Positions 33,723 to 41,524 of a DNA stretch of 64,000 nt are shown piece by piece. Positions within the stretch are counted from its first letter, which is position 1; each line of letters begins with the position of its first letter. Where the stretch lies: positions 62,001 to 126,000 of the forward strand of contig JAHFUZ010000006.1 in the NCBI GenBank assembly GCA_023264815.1, read 5' to 3'. Under the pieces are notes generated by a model that ran no database searches, had not been told where the DNA came from, and saw only the letters and a program-made list of their open reading frames with translations. Source of the stretch: Arthrobacter sp. Lineage in GTDB: Bacteria > Actinomycetota > Actinomycetes > Actinomycetales > Micrococcaceae. The position numbers and the translations under genes are program-made.

Positions 33723-34739
33723 ATGCCCCTCTTTGACCTCCCGCTTGAGAAGCTCCGCGGCTATGCCTCCACCGTCACGCCGCCCGCCGACTTGAACGAC
33801 TTCTGGGACGCCACCATCGAAGAGGCCCGGACGTTCGCGCTCGACGCGTCGTTTGAGCCGGTGGAGAACCACCTCACTGTCATTGACACGTTGGACGTGA
33901 CGTTCGCCGGCTACGGCGGCGCGCCGATCAAAGGCTGGCTGCACCTCCCGGCGAACCGCCAGGCAGGGAGCCCGCTGCCCGTCGTCGTGCAGTACATCGG
34001 CTACTCGGGCGGGCGCGGCCTGGTCAACCAGGACACGAAGTGGGCGCAGGCCGGCTATGCGCAGTTCATCATGGACACGCGGGGTCAGGGCTTCGGCGGG
34101 ATCGTGGGCGACACCCCGGACCCCCACGCCTCGGCCGGCGACGTTGCCTATGCCGGACTCATGACCCGGGGTGCCGGCAGCCGCGAGGACTACTATTACC
34201 GGCGCGTCTACGTGGACGCATTCCGGGCGGTGGAGGCTGCCCAGTCCCATCCCGAGGTGGATGCCGGGCGGGTGATCGTGAACGGAATCAGCCAGGGCGG
34301 CGGCATCGCAGTGGCGGTTGCCGGGCTGGCAGCCGGAAGGCTCGACGGCGTCATCGCCGCGCTGCCCGACGTCCCGTTCCTGCAGGACTTCCCGCGGTCC
34401 ATCGACATCGCCCCACGCGGCCCCTATCCGGAAATCGCTGCCTTTTTGGGCCGGCACCGCGACCGCTACGAACCCATGCTGGCAGTCCTGAATTATTTCG
34501 ACGGCGTCAACCTTGCCCGCGCGGCCACGGCACCCGCGCTCTACTCCGTGGCGCTGATGGACGACGTCTGCCCGCCGTCAACCGTCTTTGCCAGCTTCAA
34601 CGCCTACGGCGGCGATTCCGCTGCACAGCACTCCGCTCCACACAAGGAGATCGAGGTCTACCGCTTCAACAACCACGAGGGCGGCCAAGAGCACCACTGG
34701 ATCAGGCAGCTGGAATACCTCCGCAAGCTCCTGCGCTGA
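33723..34739 (+). CDS. acetyl xylan esterase / cephalosporin-C deacetylase family hydrolase
   Basis: A 338-residue alpha/beta-hydrolase of the AXE1/CAH family. The nucleophile elbow is VNGISQGGGIAVAVAG (Ser in GISQGG), PVVVQYIGYSGGRG holds the oxyanion-side region, DDVCPPSTVFASFNAY carries the Asp region and FNNHEGGQEHHW the catalytic His. Members remove acetyl groups from xylooligosaccharides or cephalosporin C; the enzyme is cytoplasmic, with no signal peptide. It is divergent from a LacI regulator, which supports a role in uptake and use of plant-derived oligosaccharides. ATG start. Confidence 0.87.
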   Translation: MPLFDLPLEKLRGYASTVTPPADLNDFWDATIEEARTFALDASFEPVENHLTVIDTLDVTFAGYGGAPIKGWLHLPANRQAGSPLPVVVQYIGYSGGRGLVNQDTKWAQAGYAQFIMDTRGQGFGGIVGDTPDPHASAGDVAYAGLMTRGAGSREDYYYRRVYVDAFRAVEAAQSHPEVDAGRVIVNGISQGGGIAVAVAGLAAGRLDGVIAALPDVPFLQDFPRSIDIAPRGPYPEIAAFLGRHRDRYEPMLAVLNYFDGVNLARAATAPALYSVALMDDVCPPSTVFASFNAYGGDSAAQHSAPHKEIEVYRFNNHEGGQEHHWIRQLEYLRKLLR

Positions 34740-34816
34740 CCCGCCCAAATGACCCGCAGGTCATATGTGACGCCGCCGATTTTGCAGCGGCGGCGGCGTG
34801 CGGCTATGGTCTCCCT

Positions 34817-34876
34817 ATGACTAACCGTTGGTATGCGTATTTTTCGTTGGCTCTGGAGGGGCCCGCGTCTAACTGA
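34817..34876 (+). CDS. aromatic-rich leader peptide of DAHP synthase gene
   Basis: A 20-codon frame encoding MTNRWYAYFSLALEGPASN, with Trp, Tyr, Tyr and Phe within five codons (34829-34843). It begins 175 bases upstream of the DAHP synthase ATG and overlaps the first strand of an RNA structure that ends in a terminator-like hairpin. Such peptides are the sensing part of ribosome-mediated attenuators, which stall when charged aromatic tRNAs are scarce. No strong Shine-Dalgarno is seen, so a leaderless or weakly initiated peptide is likely. An F-rich leader (aroR) is known ahead of aroF in Corynebacterium glutamicum; the sequence here is different, covering all three aromatic amino acids. Confidence 0.7.
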   Translation: MTNRWYAYFSLALEGPASN

Positions 34877-34929
34877 CACGCATCCAACTTTCCTTCAGAG
34901 CCAACAGGGCAGAGATCATTCTCTGCCCT
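34846..34929 (+). promoter_or_regulatory. transcription attenuator of DAHP synthase gene
   Basis: Strand 1 GTTGGCTCTGGAGG (34846-34859) pairs with strand 2 CCTTCAGAGCCAAC (34892-34905) at 13 of 14 positions. Immediately after comes the hairpin AGGGCAGAG-atcatt-CTCTGCCCT (34906-34929), a perfect 9-bp stem with a weak T-tract. A ribosome stalled on the WYAYF codons would cover strand 1 and free strand 2, which could then compete with the terminator. How strand 2 pairs with the terminator arm is not obvious, so the exact mechanism is inferred. Confidence 0.65.
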
Positions 34930-34991
34930 TCGCCATTTCTCCGGCGGGTTCTGATCTGGGCCCGCTTCCTCTCCGGAACAGGACCCCAAGC

Positions 34992-36101
34992 ATGAGCCCC
35001 GCAACAGCAACTCCCGCAAAGACCACATCCAACCTGCGCGTCAGCGAATTCACTGCGCTGCCCACGCCTGCGGAACTCATCGCCGAGCTGCCGCTGGATG
35101 ACCGGGTGACTGACGTCGTCGAACGCGGACGCGACGAGGTCCGCGCCATTATGGACGGCGTGGACGACCGCCTGCTGGTCATCGTGGGCCCCTGCTCCAT
35201 CCACGACCCCAAAGCCGGCCTCGAGTACGCGCGCCGGCTGGTCAGCCAGGCCGAGAAGCACAAGGAAGACCTGCTGATCGTCATGCGGACCTACTTCGAA
35301 AAGCCGCGTACCACGGTGGGCTGGAAAGGCCTCATCAACGATCCCCGCCTGGACGGCAGCCACGACATGGTGGCCGGCCTCCGCACCGCCCGGCGGTTCC
35401 TGCAGCAGGTCACCGCCCTGGGCCTGCCCACGGCGACCGAATTCCTGGAACCCATCAGCCCGCAGTACATGGCCGACCTGATCTCGTGGGGTGCCATCGG
35501 GGCCCGCACCACCGAGAGCCAGATCCACCGCCAGCTCGCGTCCGGACTGTCCATGCCTATCGGCTTCAAGAACGGTACCGACGGCGACCTCCAGGTAGCG
35601 ATCGACGCCTGCGGCGCAGCCGCAGCCGCGCAGTCCTTCCTGGGTATCGACGGCGATGGGCGGGCAGCGCTGGTGGCCACCGCAGGCAACCCGGACACCC
35701 ACGTCATCCTCCGCGGTGGACGCAAGGGGCCCAACTACTCTGCTGCCGACGTCGAAAGCGCCTCTGGCAAGCTCGCCGCCAAGGGCCTGAACCCCCGGCT
35801 GATCGTGGATGCCAGCCACGCCAACAGCGGTAAGAGCCACCACCGGCAGGCTGAAGTTGCACTGGAAATCGGTGCCCAGCTTGAAGAAGGCGGCCAGGCT
35901 GCCCAGGCCGTGGCAGGCGTCATGCTGGAGAGCTTCCTGGTGGGCGGGGCGCAAAACCTGGATGTCGCCGAGCATGCCGCGGGCCGGTCTGAGCTGGTGT
36001 ACGGGCAGAGCGTTACGGATGCCTGCATGGAGTGGGACGTGTCCGTCTCTGTGCTCGATCAGCTGGCGGCGTCTGCCCGGAAGCGCCGCGTCACACAATG
36101 A
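34992..36101 (+). CDS. aroF: 3-deoxy-7-phosphoheptulonate (DAHP) synthase, class I
   Basis: A 369-residue AroG/F/H-type enzyme that joins phosphoenolpyruvate and erythrose 4-phosphate in the first step of the shikimate pathway. Family motifs include LLVIVGPCSIHDPKAGLEYA, MRTYFEKPRTTVGWKG, SWGAIGARTTESQIHRQLAS, GFKNGTDGDLQVAIDA and LIVDASHANSGKSHHRQ, which hold the PEP- and metal-binding residues. The ATG at 34992 is chosen because it follows the leader and gives a normal N-terminus (MSPATATPAK). Expression is probably controlled by the attenuator upstream, in addition to any allosteric feedback. Confidence 0.93.
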   Translation: MSPATATPAKTTSNLRVSEFTALPTPAELIAELPLDDRVTDVVERGRDEVRAIMDGVDDRLLVIVGPCSIHDPKAGLEYARRLVSQAEKHKEDLLIVMRTYFEKPRTTVGWKGLINDPRLDGSHDMVAGLRTARRFLQQVTALGLPTATEFLEPISPQYMADLISWGAIGARTTESQIHRQLASGLSMPIGFKNGTDGDLQVAIDACGAAAAAQSFLGIDGDGRAALVATAGNPDTHVILRGGRKGPNYSAADVESASGKLAAKGLNPRLIVDASHANSGKSHHRQAEVALEIGAQLEEGGQAAQAVAGVMLESFLVGGAQNLDVAEHAAGRSELVYGQSVTDACMEWDVSVSVLDQLAASARKRRVTQ

Positions 36102-36239
36102 TTGCGCCGGATGACTTTCACTACAGCCCCATCAACCTCTAGAGTATCTATCACATGGTTGGTGGATGGCTCAGCATCGGCACACCGCAATGGGATTTAG
36201 CTGGGGTTAGTCGTCATCCGTCAGCAAAGGAATAGGGAA

Positions 36240-36452
36240 ATGTCCGCAGAACAGAACTTCTCGAACGCGAAGTTCCTGACCGTGGCCGAAGTGGCCGAGG
36301 TCATGCGCGTCTCCAAAATGACCGTCTACCGGCTGGTCCATTCCGGCGAAATGCCCGCGGTCCGTTTCGGACGGTCCTACCGGGTGCCGGAAAGCGCCGT
36401 GGAACAGTACCTCAAGGGTGCTGTGGTGGACGGCCACTCCGAAACCGCCTGA
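36240..36452 (+). CDS. BldC-like MerR-type helix-turn-helix protein
   Basis: A 70-residue protein consisting of one winged helix: FLTVAEVAEVMRVSKMTVYR (helix-turn-helix) followed by LVHSGEMPAVRFGRSYRVPE. This is the excisionase/MerR-like architecture of BldC, a small developmental regulator in Streptomyces, and of its orthologues in most actinobacteria. It is not an integrase partner here: no integrase or att site is near. The ribosome-binding site AGGAATAGGG precedes the ATG. It stands before bS22 with a 188-base gap. Confidence 0.85.
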   Translation: MSAEQNFSNAKFLTVAEVAEVMRVSKMTVYRLVHSGEMPAVRFGRSYRVPESAVEQYLKGAVVDGHSETA

Positions 36453-36640
36453 CGGTGCGGAGTCCAACCGCCGATTCAGCCATTGGATGGGCTGCGGTCG
36501 GTGGTCGCCGCCAGAAAGCGGTACCCTGTTAAGGATTGTTTTACGTCAATGTAAGAATCTGTCAGTTGTTTCAGTCTGTAGCTCTGTCCACGGACCTTTT
36601 CCATCAGACAGGTACTGCATCTAGTTTGTGAGGAACTTTC

Positions 36641-36739
36641 GTGGGTTCAGTTATTAAGAAGCGTCGCAAGCGTATGGCCAAGAAGAAGCACCGCAAGCTG
36701 CTTCGCAAGACCCGTCACCAGCGCCGCAATAAGAAGTAG
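36641..36739 (+). CDS. 32-residue basic protein, bS22 / AURKAIP1-COX24 domain
   Basis: A very short, highly basic protein starting MGSVIKKRRKRMAKKKHRKL and ending in RQRRNKK-type sequence. It matches the AURKAIP1/COX24-domain proteins of actinobacteria, recognised in mycobacteria as ribosomal protein bS22 bound near the decoding centre. GTG at 36641 with AGGA six bases upstream (36631-36634). A strong terminator follows. Its leader of about 180 bases is AT-rich for the genome and presumably contains a strong promoter. Confidence 0.9.
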   Translation: MGSVIKKRRKRMAKKKHRKLLRKTRHQRRNKK

Positions 36740-36756
36740 AGATACTTCAACAAGCG

Positions 36757-36790
36757 AATGCCCGTTGCCTTCCCGGCAGCGGGCATTTTT
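36757..36790 (+). terminator. intrinsic terminator after bS22
   Basis: AATGCCCGTTGCC (36757-36769) pairs with GGCAGCGGGCATT (36775-36787) through 13 base pairs including one G-U, closing a 5-base loop, followed by a short T-run. It lies between the bS22 gene and the convergent HAD gene and may serve both. Confidence 0.85.
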
Positions 36791-36802
36791 GCGTGGTGCT
36801 GC

Positions 36803-37621
36803 CTAGATGCGCGGGCCGCGGAACCTGGCGAAGCCTTTCCACAGTCCGTAGATGACGCCGCCTGCTGTTGCTGCCTTGAGGCCCAGGGTGGCGGCGCGCC
36901 GGCCTGAACGGAAGTCGTACACCGGCCAGTTGTTGTCGCGGGCGTGGCTGCGCAGCCTGGAATCCGGATTGATGGCCACAGGGTGGCCCACGGCGGTCAG
37001 CAGGGGAATGTCGTTATAGGAATCGCTGTAGGCCCAGCACTGCTTGAGGTCCAGGCCTTCGGCATAGGCCAGTTCCTGGACTGCCGTGGCCTTGGCGGAG
37101 CCGTGCAGGATCTCACCCACCAGCCGGCCCGTGTACATACCGTCGGCAACCTCGCCCACCGTGCCCAGTGCGCCCGTGAGTCCCAGCCGGGTGGAGATGA
37201 CCGTGGCAACTTCAATGGGGGTGGCCGTCACCAGCCAGACCCGCCGCCCCACGCGCAGGTGCTGCTGGGCCAGAGCCTTGGCTCCGGGCCAGATCCTGGA
37301 CGCGATCATTTCGTCATAGACTTCTTCGCCCAGTGCTTTGACGTCGTCCACCGTAATGCCGGCAGCAAGGGTCAGGGCCGAATCACGGACCGCATGGACG
37401 TCGTCCATGTTCTCCCCGCGCGCCACAAACTTGAACTGCTTCCACGCGAACCCCGCCGCCTGCAGCAGCGTAAAGGCGCCGCGCTGGTGCATCTTGCGCG
37501 CCACGTGGAACAGGCTCGCGCCCTTCATGAGGGTGTTGTCGACGTCGAAGAAGGCAGCTTCGCCGGTCTGCGGCGCCGCATCCGGCTGGGTCACCACAGC
37601 GACGTACTTCTCCTCGGGCAT
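36803..37621 (-). CDS. HAD-superfamily phosphatase, subfamily IB (SerB-like)
   Basis: A 272-residue protein with HAD motif I AAFFDVDNTLMKGASLF (DxDNT), motif II in VWLVTATPIEVATVI and motif III/IV region LKQCWAYSDSYNDIPLLTAV, which is the SDSxND typical of subfamily IB phosphoserine-phosphatase-like enzymes. A single C-terminal hydrophobic segment (ATLGLKAATAGGVIYGLWKG) could anchor it to the membrane. Substrate not established; similar actinobacterial proteins are annotated only as HAD-IB hydrolases. ATG at 37621 (MPEEKYVAVV). Confidence 0.83.
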   Translation of the reverse strand: MPEEKYVAVVTQPDAAPQTGEAAFFDVDNTLMKGASLFHVARKMHQRGAFTLLQAAGFAWKQFKFVARGENMDDVHAVRDSALTLAAGITVDDVKALGEEVYDEMIASRIWPGAKALAQQHLRVGRRVWLVTATPIEVATVISTRLGLTGALGTVGEVADGMYTGRLVGEILHGSAKATAVQELAYAEGLDLKQCWAYSDSYNDIPLLTAVGHPVAINPDSRLRSHARDNNWPVYDFRSGRRAATLGLKAATAGGVIYGLWKGFARFRGPRI

Positions 37622-37743
37622 AGCCAAGAGTCTAGTCAATACTCGGTAGCGCAGGGTCCAGGCCTGGCTCCTGCCGCGATGCACCTGCCCAGCCAAGACG
37701 GTGTCCGCCCCACTGGCCACACCAGGGGGGATACGGTTAACGC

Positions 37744-37998
37744 ATGGCAAAACCGGAGGTAGTCCTCATCACCAAGGCAGACTGTCACCTGTGCGAAGAC
37801 GCGCGCGACGCCGTCGAACGCGTAACTGCCAGGCTGGGAGTCGGGTGGACGGAACAGCGGGTTGATAACCTGCCGGAACTGCGGGAGCGCTATGCCGAGG
37901 AGATTCCGGTGGTGCTGGTGGATGGTATCCAGCGCGACTTTTGGAAGATCGACGAGGGCCGGCTGGAGCGGGTACTCCGGCGGGTCATGGCAGACTAG
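37744..37998 (+). CDS. glutaredoxin-family protein
   Basis: An 84-residue thioredoxin-fold protein with redox motif ADCHLCEDARDAVERV (C-x2-C at residues 14-17) and the cis-Pro region EEIPVVLVDGIQRDFWKID. It matches the short glutaredoxin-like DUF836 family rather than mycoredoxin. It may reduce disulfides in the cytoplasm. It starts 122 bases upstream of the HAD gene start on the opposite strand and ends 57 bases before rex, with which it could be co-transcribed. Confidence 0.82.
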   Translation: MAKPEVVLITKADCHLCEDARDAVERVTARLGVGWTEQRVDNLPELRERYAEEIPVVLVDGIQRDFWKIDEGRLERVLRRVMAD

Positions 37999-38055
37999 GC
38001 AACCGATTGCCAAAAATGACGCCTGCTTTGTTGGCAGTGGCGGGAGGGCTCTAGA

Positions 38056-38796
38056 GTGGAGTCACAACGCGAGGCAATGGAGGGGATAGTGAGTTCGCTG
38101 GATTCATCTCCCCGGGCTGTAGAAGGACAAGGGGCGGCACCAACCGGGGAAATCGCCAAACAGATTCCACCGGCAGCCGTGGCACGGCTGACCATCTACC
38201 TGCGCGCCCTGAACACCCTGCTTGCCGACGGCGTGGAACGGGTGTCCTCGGAATCCCTGGCGGAAGCGTCCGGCGTCAGTTCCTCAACCCTCCGCAAAGA
38301 CCTCTCCTATGTGGGTTCCTATGGCACGCGCGGTGTGGGCTACGAGGTGCAGTACCTGAGCCGCCACATCTCCGCAGCCCTGGGGCTGACCCACGACTGG
38401 AAAGTGGCCATTGTTGGCGCTGGCAACCTGGGCAAGGCCCTGGCCCGGTACGGAGGCTTTGAGTCCCGGGGCTTTGACGTGGTGGCCATCTTCGACGCCG
38501 ACCAGCTGGTGGTGGGCAACGAAGTGGGCTGGCTGCGCGTCAGCGACGTTGCCGACCTTGAGGCAGTGCTCGGGCGGACCGGAGCGAACATGGTGGTCCT
38601 GGCCCTTCCCGCGGCCGTGGCCCAGGCCATCTGTGACCGCGTAGTGGCCGCCGGCGTCCACAGCATCCTCAGCTTCGCGCCCGTGATGCTGCAGGTCCCG
38701 GACGGCGTCAATTTGCGGAAGGTGGATATGGCCACCGAACTGCAGATCCTGGCCTACCACGCACAACGGGCGCAGACCCCGGACCAAACCGCCTAG
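38056..38796 (+). CDS. rex: redox-sensing transcriptional repressor Rex
   Basis: A 246-residue Rex protein: winged-helix domain (RLTIYLRALNTLLADGVERV, SESLAEASGVSSSTLRKDLS, YVGSYGTRGVGYEV), then a Rossmann domain with WKVAIVGAGNLGKALARYGG and a C-terminal domain-swapped helix (ATELQILAYHAQRA). Rex senses the NADH/NAD+ ratio and controls respiratory genes such as cyd, nuo and fermentation operons; the genome region also holds cytochrome c and menaquinone genes. GTG at 38056 follows the ribosome-binding site GGGAGGG; an ATG at 38077 is an alternative. No Rex operator was found upstream. Confidence 0.93.
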   Translation: MESQREAMEGIVSSLDSSPRAVEGQGAAPTGEIAKQIPPAAVARLTIYLRALNTLLADGVERVSSESLAEASGVSSSTLRKDLSYVGSYGTRGVGYEVQYLSRHISAALGLTHDWKVAIVGAGNLGKALARYGGFESRGFDVVAIFDADQLVVGNEVGWLRVSDVADLEAVLGRTGANMVVLALPAAVAQAICDRVVAAGVHSILSFAPVMLQVPDGVNLRKVDMATELQILAYHAQRAQTPDQTA

Positions 38797-38853
38797 ATTC
38801 TTTCAGGCGGCCAGCGGGGTCCACGCCCGCAGGTGTGGATGGTTGCTTGGAAC

Positions 38854-39702
38854 TTACTGGCCGTACGGATTGCCAGGGCTGCTGTACGGGTTGGCGAACG
38901 GCTGCTGCCTGCGGAAGTACGGAGCCGTAGCAGGCAGGTAGAGCAGGACGATCGCGGCAATGCCCGCCAACGTTCCCAGGGTTCCGAGGCTGGGCACCTG
39001 GAAGAGGCTGAAAACGGACAGGGCAGCAAACACGGTGCCCAGGATCCGCGCCCAGTTCTTGCCCTTGCGGATGAAGAAGGCCACCAGCAGGTACATGCCG
39101 GCTCCCAGGATGGCAATGATCACCAACATTCCTGCGAGCACGCCCTTGAAGTCCTCAAAGCTGAAATCGGCCGGAGTGGCGCCGCTGGAGCGCATGGCAT
39201 CTTCGAAAGCGTCCCGGAACAGCGGGTCGTCGAGCATGGGGATGCCCATCAACATGGTCACCACGAACACCACGGCGGCCCCGATCAGGAGCCAGAAGGA
39301 AATGTTGACCAGCTGCGGAACAGCAGTGGAACCGGGGGCCTGCGGCTGCTCCGACGGATACTGGGCGTAGGGGGACTGCCCGTACGGCTGCTGGCCGTAG
39401 GCCGGGGGAGTGGGCTGGCCGAACTGCGGGGCGTTCTGGCCGTACTGAGGAGCCTGCGGGGCGTTCTGCCCATATTGGGGCTGGTTTTGGCCGAACTGCG
39501 GTGCGTTCTGGCCGTACTGCGGGGCGTTCTGCCCATATTGGGGCTGGTTCTGGCCATACTGCGGTGCGGCGGGGGGTGTGGACTGTCCGTACTGCGGCGG
39601 GTTCTGGCCCGCGGGCGGGTTGCCCTCGCCGTAGCGGGGTGCCTGCGGCTGGTTGCCGGGCTCGGGCTCGTTCGGGACGGGAGGCGGGACGGGCGTGCTC
39701 AT
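38854..39702 (-). CDS. membrane protein with YGQN-repeat N-terminus (DUF4064-like)
   Basis: A 282-residue protein. The first 125 residues are a low-complexity domain built from QYGQN/QFGQN repeats, with no charge except two Glu and few hydrophobic residues. From residue 131 there are four predicted membrane segments: ISFWLLIGAAVVFVVTMLMG, VLAGMLVIIAILGAGMYLLV, WARILGTVFAALSVFSLFQV and LAGIAAIVLLYLPATAPYF. The second half resembles DUF4064 proteins. The repeat domain may form a condensate or a cell-surface contact region; this is inference. It is followed on the same strand by no gene, and preceded by a second low-complexity membrane protein. Confidence 0.78.
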   Translation of the reverse strand: MSTPVPPPVPNEPEPGNQPQAPRYGEGNPPAGQNPPQYGQSTPPAAPQYGQNQPQYGQNAPQYGQNAPQFGQNQPQYGQNAPQAPQYGQNAPQFGQPTPPAYGQQPYGQSPYAQYPSEQPQAPGSTAVPQLVNISFWLLIGAAVVFVVTMLMGIPMLDDPLFRDAFEDAMRSSGATPADFSFEDFKGVLAGMLVIIAILGAGMYLLVAFFIRKGKNWARILGTVFAALSVFSLFQVPSLGTLGTLAGIAAIVLLYLPATAPYFRRQQPFANPYSSPGNPYGQ

Positions 39703-39880
39703 GGGCGGTCCTTTGCGGGTCGGCGGTCAGTTCGGCTGCTGGGTGCAGTCCACTGGCCCTGCCCCCAGTGCGGCTTACTCCCACCGTACTCCCCGCTGGT
39801 GCCGCGGCGGGTCATTCGAGAGAGGTATTCGCGAGGGGTTCCGGGGCGCTGGGCAGGGCCGGAACTGACTTGCGGGCTGC

Positions 39881-40600
39881 CTAGGCGCGGCCCTTGACGG
39901 CGTTGAACCAGGCCTGCGAGTTGGGGAGCCACATCAGCACCGTTGCGGCGGCACTGATCAGGAATCCGAGCCAGTTATTACCGATGCCCTGACCAACACT
40001 GCCACCGACTATGGCCAGGACCAGCGAGACGCCGGCCACGATGGTGAGAGCAAGCCGTGCCCACTCCTTGCCTTCCTTCATCTTCAGGACAAGGACAATC
40101 TGGGCGGCTGCGAGGGCCAGCGCAACAAGGACCAGAAGGAGGAGCAGGGCAGCCAGGCCGGGCGCCACTGTGAAGAGGGCAAGGGTGGCAAGGAGCCCGA
40201 AGAAGCCGCCCAGGACACCCAGCATGCCGCCAATGAGCCAGATCCAATATGAGATCTTGAGCTCAATAGGCAGGCCGGTCACGCTGAACATGCCGGAGAA
40301 GCCGCCTTTGGGCATCACATCGTTGAAGTTGTGCGGACCGTCCGTGGGCATCTGGAACTGGAATCCGCCGGGCTGGCCGTAGCCCTGGCCTGGCTGCTGG
40401 TAGCCCTGGTTCTGCGGCGGGTAGCCCGGACCGGGCTGCGGATACGCGGGGCCCGGTGCCGGGTATCCCTGCTGCGGTGGCTGGTGACCCTGCTGTGCGG
40501 GGTAACCCTGCGGCGGCTCATAGCCGGCGGGAGGAACGTTGCCTGCGGGCGGCTGGGTGCCGGGCTGCTCAGGCTGCGGTACGTCACTAGGGTTGCTCAT
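39881..40600 (-). CDS. membrane protein with Pro/Gln/Gly-rich N-terminus
   Basis: A 239-residue protein beginning MSNPSDVPQPEQPGTQPPAG, whose first 90 residues are rich in PxxGYP motifs, followed by four membrane segments (ISYWIWLIGGMLGVLGGFFG, LATLALFTVAPGLAALLLLL, LTIVAGVSLVLAIVGG, WLGFLISAAATVLMWL) and the ending AWFNAVKGRA. Its overall plan, cytoplasmic low-complexity tail then four segments with KEGKEWARLAL between, resembles the protein downstream (KGKNWARILG), so the two may be diverged paralogues. Function unknown. Confidence 0.75.
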   Translation of the reverse strand: MSNPSDVPQPEQPGTQPPAGNVPPAGYEPPQGYPAQQGHQPPQQGYPAPGPAYPQPGPGYPPQNQGYQQPGQGYGQPGGFQFQMPTDGPHNFNDVMPKGGFSGMFSVTGLPIELKISYWIWLIGGMLGVLGGFFGLLATLALFTVAPGLAALLLLLVLVALALAAAQIVLVLKMKEGKEWARLALTIVAGVSLVLAIVGGSVGQGIGNNWLGFLISAAATVLMWLPNSQAWFNAVKGRA

Positions 40601-40687
40601 GGCTCTCACTGTAGACCGCCCACACCTTCGGATCTAGGAACTCCACAGCGGGAAACGCCGTGGGAAACGCGGCGGGTTAAGCACGGC

Positions 40688-40730
40688 GCGCCCGGCCACC
40701 GGGATCGCTGGGATCCTGGCGGCCGGGCGC
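40688..40730 (-). terminator. stem-loop downstream of yceI
   Basis: GCGCCCGGCC (40688-40697) and GGCCGGGCGC (40721-40730) are perfect complements, with an inner stem formed by CCGGGATC and GGGATCCTGG in the 23-base loop. It follows the yceI stop at 40773 on the minus strand. No T-run is visible. Confidence 0.6.
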
Positions 40731-40772
40731 GGCCCTGTGAGCTGGAGGGAAAGGCTGTCAGCTACAGGGAAA

Positions 40773-41321
40773 CTAGGCAGCGGGGGCGATGAACGCCAGC
40801 TCCAGGTTGATGGCAACCTTGTCGCTGACCAGCACGCCGCCGGCTTCGAGAACGGCGTTCCAGGTCAGGCCGAAGTCCTTGCGGCTGATGGTGGTTTCGG
40901 CGGAGACACCGGCGCGGGTCATGCCGAACGGGTCAACGGCCACGCCGTTGAACTCGGTCTCCAGCGAAACCGGGCGCGTAACGCCCTTGATGGTGAGGTC
41001 TCCGGTCAGCTCGTAGCTGTCGCCGGTGGCGACGAGGCCCTTGGAGACAAAGGAGATCTCCGGGAACTTCTCGACGTCGAAGAAGTCCTCGCCGCGGACG
41101 TGGCCGTCGCGGTTGGCATCGCCGGAGTCGAAGCTGGCCGTCTGGATGGTGGCGTTGATCGTGGAATCAACCACGTTTTCGGCGAGGTCCAGGGTTGCTG
41201 CGGCTTCCTTGAACTGGCCGCGGACCTTGCTGATGCCGGCGTGGCGGACGGTGAAGCCGATTTCGCTGTGCGAGTTGTCGAGGGTCCAGGTGCCGGTGGT
41301 GATTTCTGCGGGAAGAGCCAT
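40773..41321 (-). CDS. YceI-family protein
   Basis: A 182-residue YceI-like lipocalin-fold protein (WTLDNSHSEIGFTVRHAGIS, then LTIKGVTRPVSLETEFNGVA, and DFGLTWNAVLEAGGVLVSDK). The family binds polyisoprenoid or amphipathic molecules, and several members are stress- or quinone-linked. There is no signal peptide, so the protein is cytoplasmic here. The ATG at 41321 follows GGAGAT. The promoter region upstream carries two palindromes, one immediately downstream of the -10 candidate, as expected for a repressor site. Confidence 0.87.
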   Translation of the reverse strand: MALPAEITTGTWTLDNSHSEIGFTVRHAGISKVRGQFKEAAATLDLAENVVDSTINATIQTASFDSGDANRDGHVRGEDFFDVEKFPEISFVSKGLVATGDSYELTGDLTIKGVTRPVSLETEFNGVAVDPFGMTRAGVSAETTISRKDFGLTWNAVLEAGGVLVSDKVAINLELAFIAPAA

Positions 41322-41378
41322 GGTGTATCTCCTTGGGTTTTGTCGGGTGGTACTGCCGGACGGCTTGACGCTTCATCT

Positions 41379-41392
41379 GTTGAAGTATCAAC
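41379..41392. promoter_or_regulatory. palindrome GTTGAAGTATCAAC upstream of yceI
   Basis: GTTGA-agta-TCAAC, part of the wider TAGTTGATACTTCAACA on the minus strand, looks like a MarR-family operator. A -10-like TATACT for yceI lies about 15 bases upstream on the minus strand (41407-41412), so the operator would lie just downstream of the transcription start. Confidence 0.5.
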
Positions 41393-41414
41393 TATCCGCT
41401 GCATCCAGTATAAA

Positions 41415-41428
41415 CATGCATTTGCATG
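41415..41428. promoter_or_regulatory. palindrome CATGCA-tt-TGCATG
   Basis: A perfect 6-2-6 palindrome in the 203-base divergent region between yceI and the histidine-phosphatase gene. A GTTCC-n7-GGAAC hairpin followed by six Ts (41433-41455) lies on its right side, in the leader of the phosphatase gene. Both could be operators or early termination signals. Confidence 0.4.
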
Positions 41429-41524
41429 CTTTGTTCCTTGTTTGGGAACTTTTTTCTCAAAGTTTCAGTTCTACGGAATGTAGAAGATTTCGGATCGCAC
41501 GCCATCTTTGAGAAACTGGTAAAC

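Noticed and set aside
36240-36452. small HTH protein considered as a phage or plasmid excisionase
   Set aside because: No integrase, att site or other mobile gene is near, and the sequence and the bS22 neighbour fit the chromosomal BldC-like family.
37999-38055. search for a Rex operator (TTGTGAA-n4-TTCACAA) ahead of rex
   Set aside because: Only a weak TGCCAA-n17-TTGGCA inverted repeat is present; nothing matches the Rex consensus.
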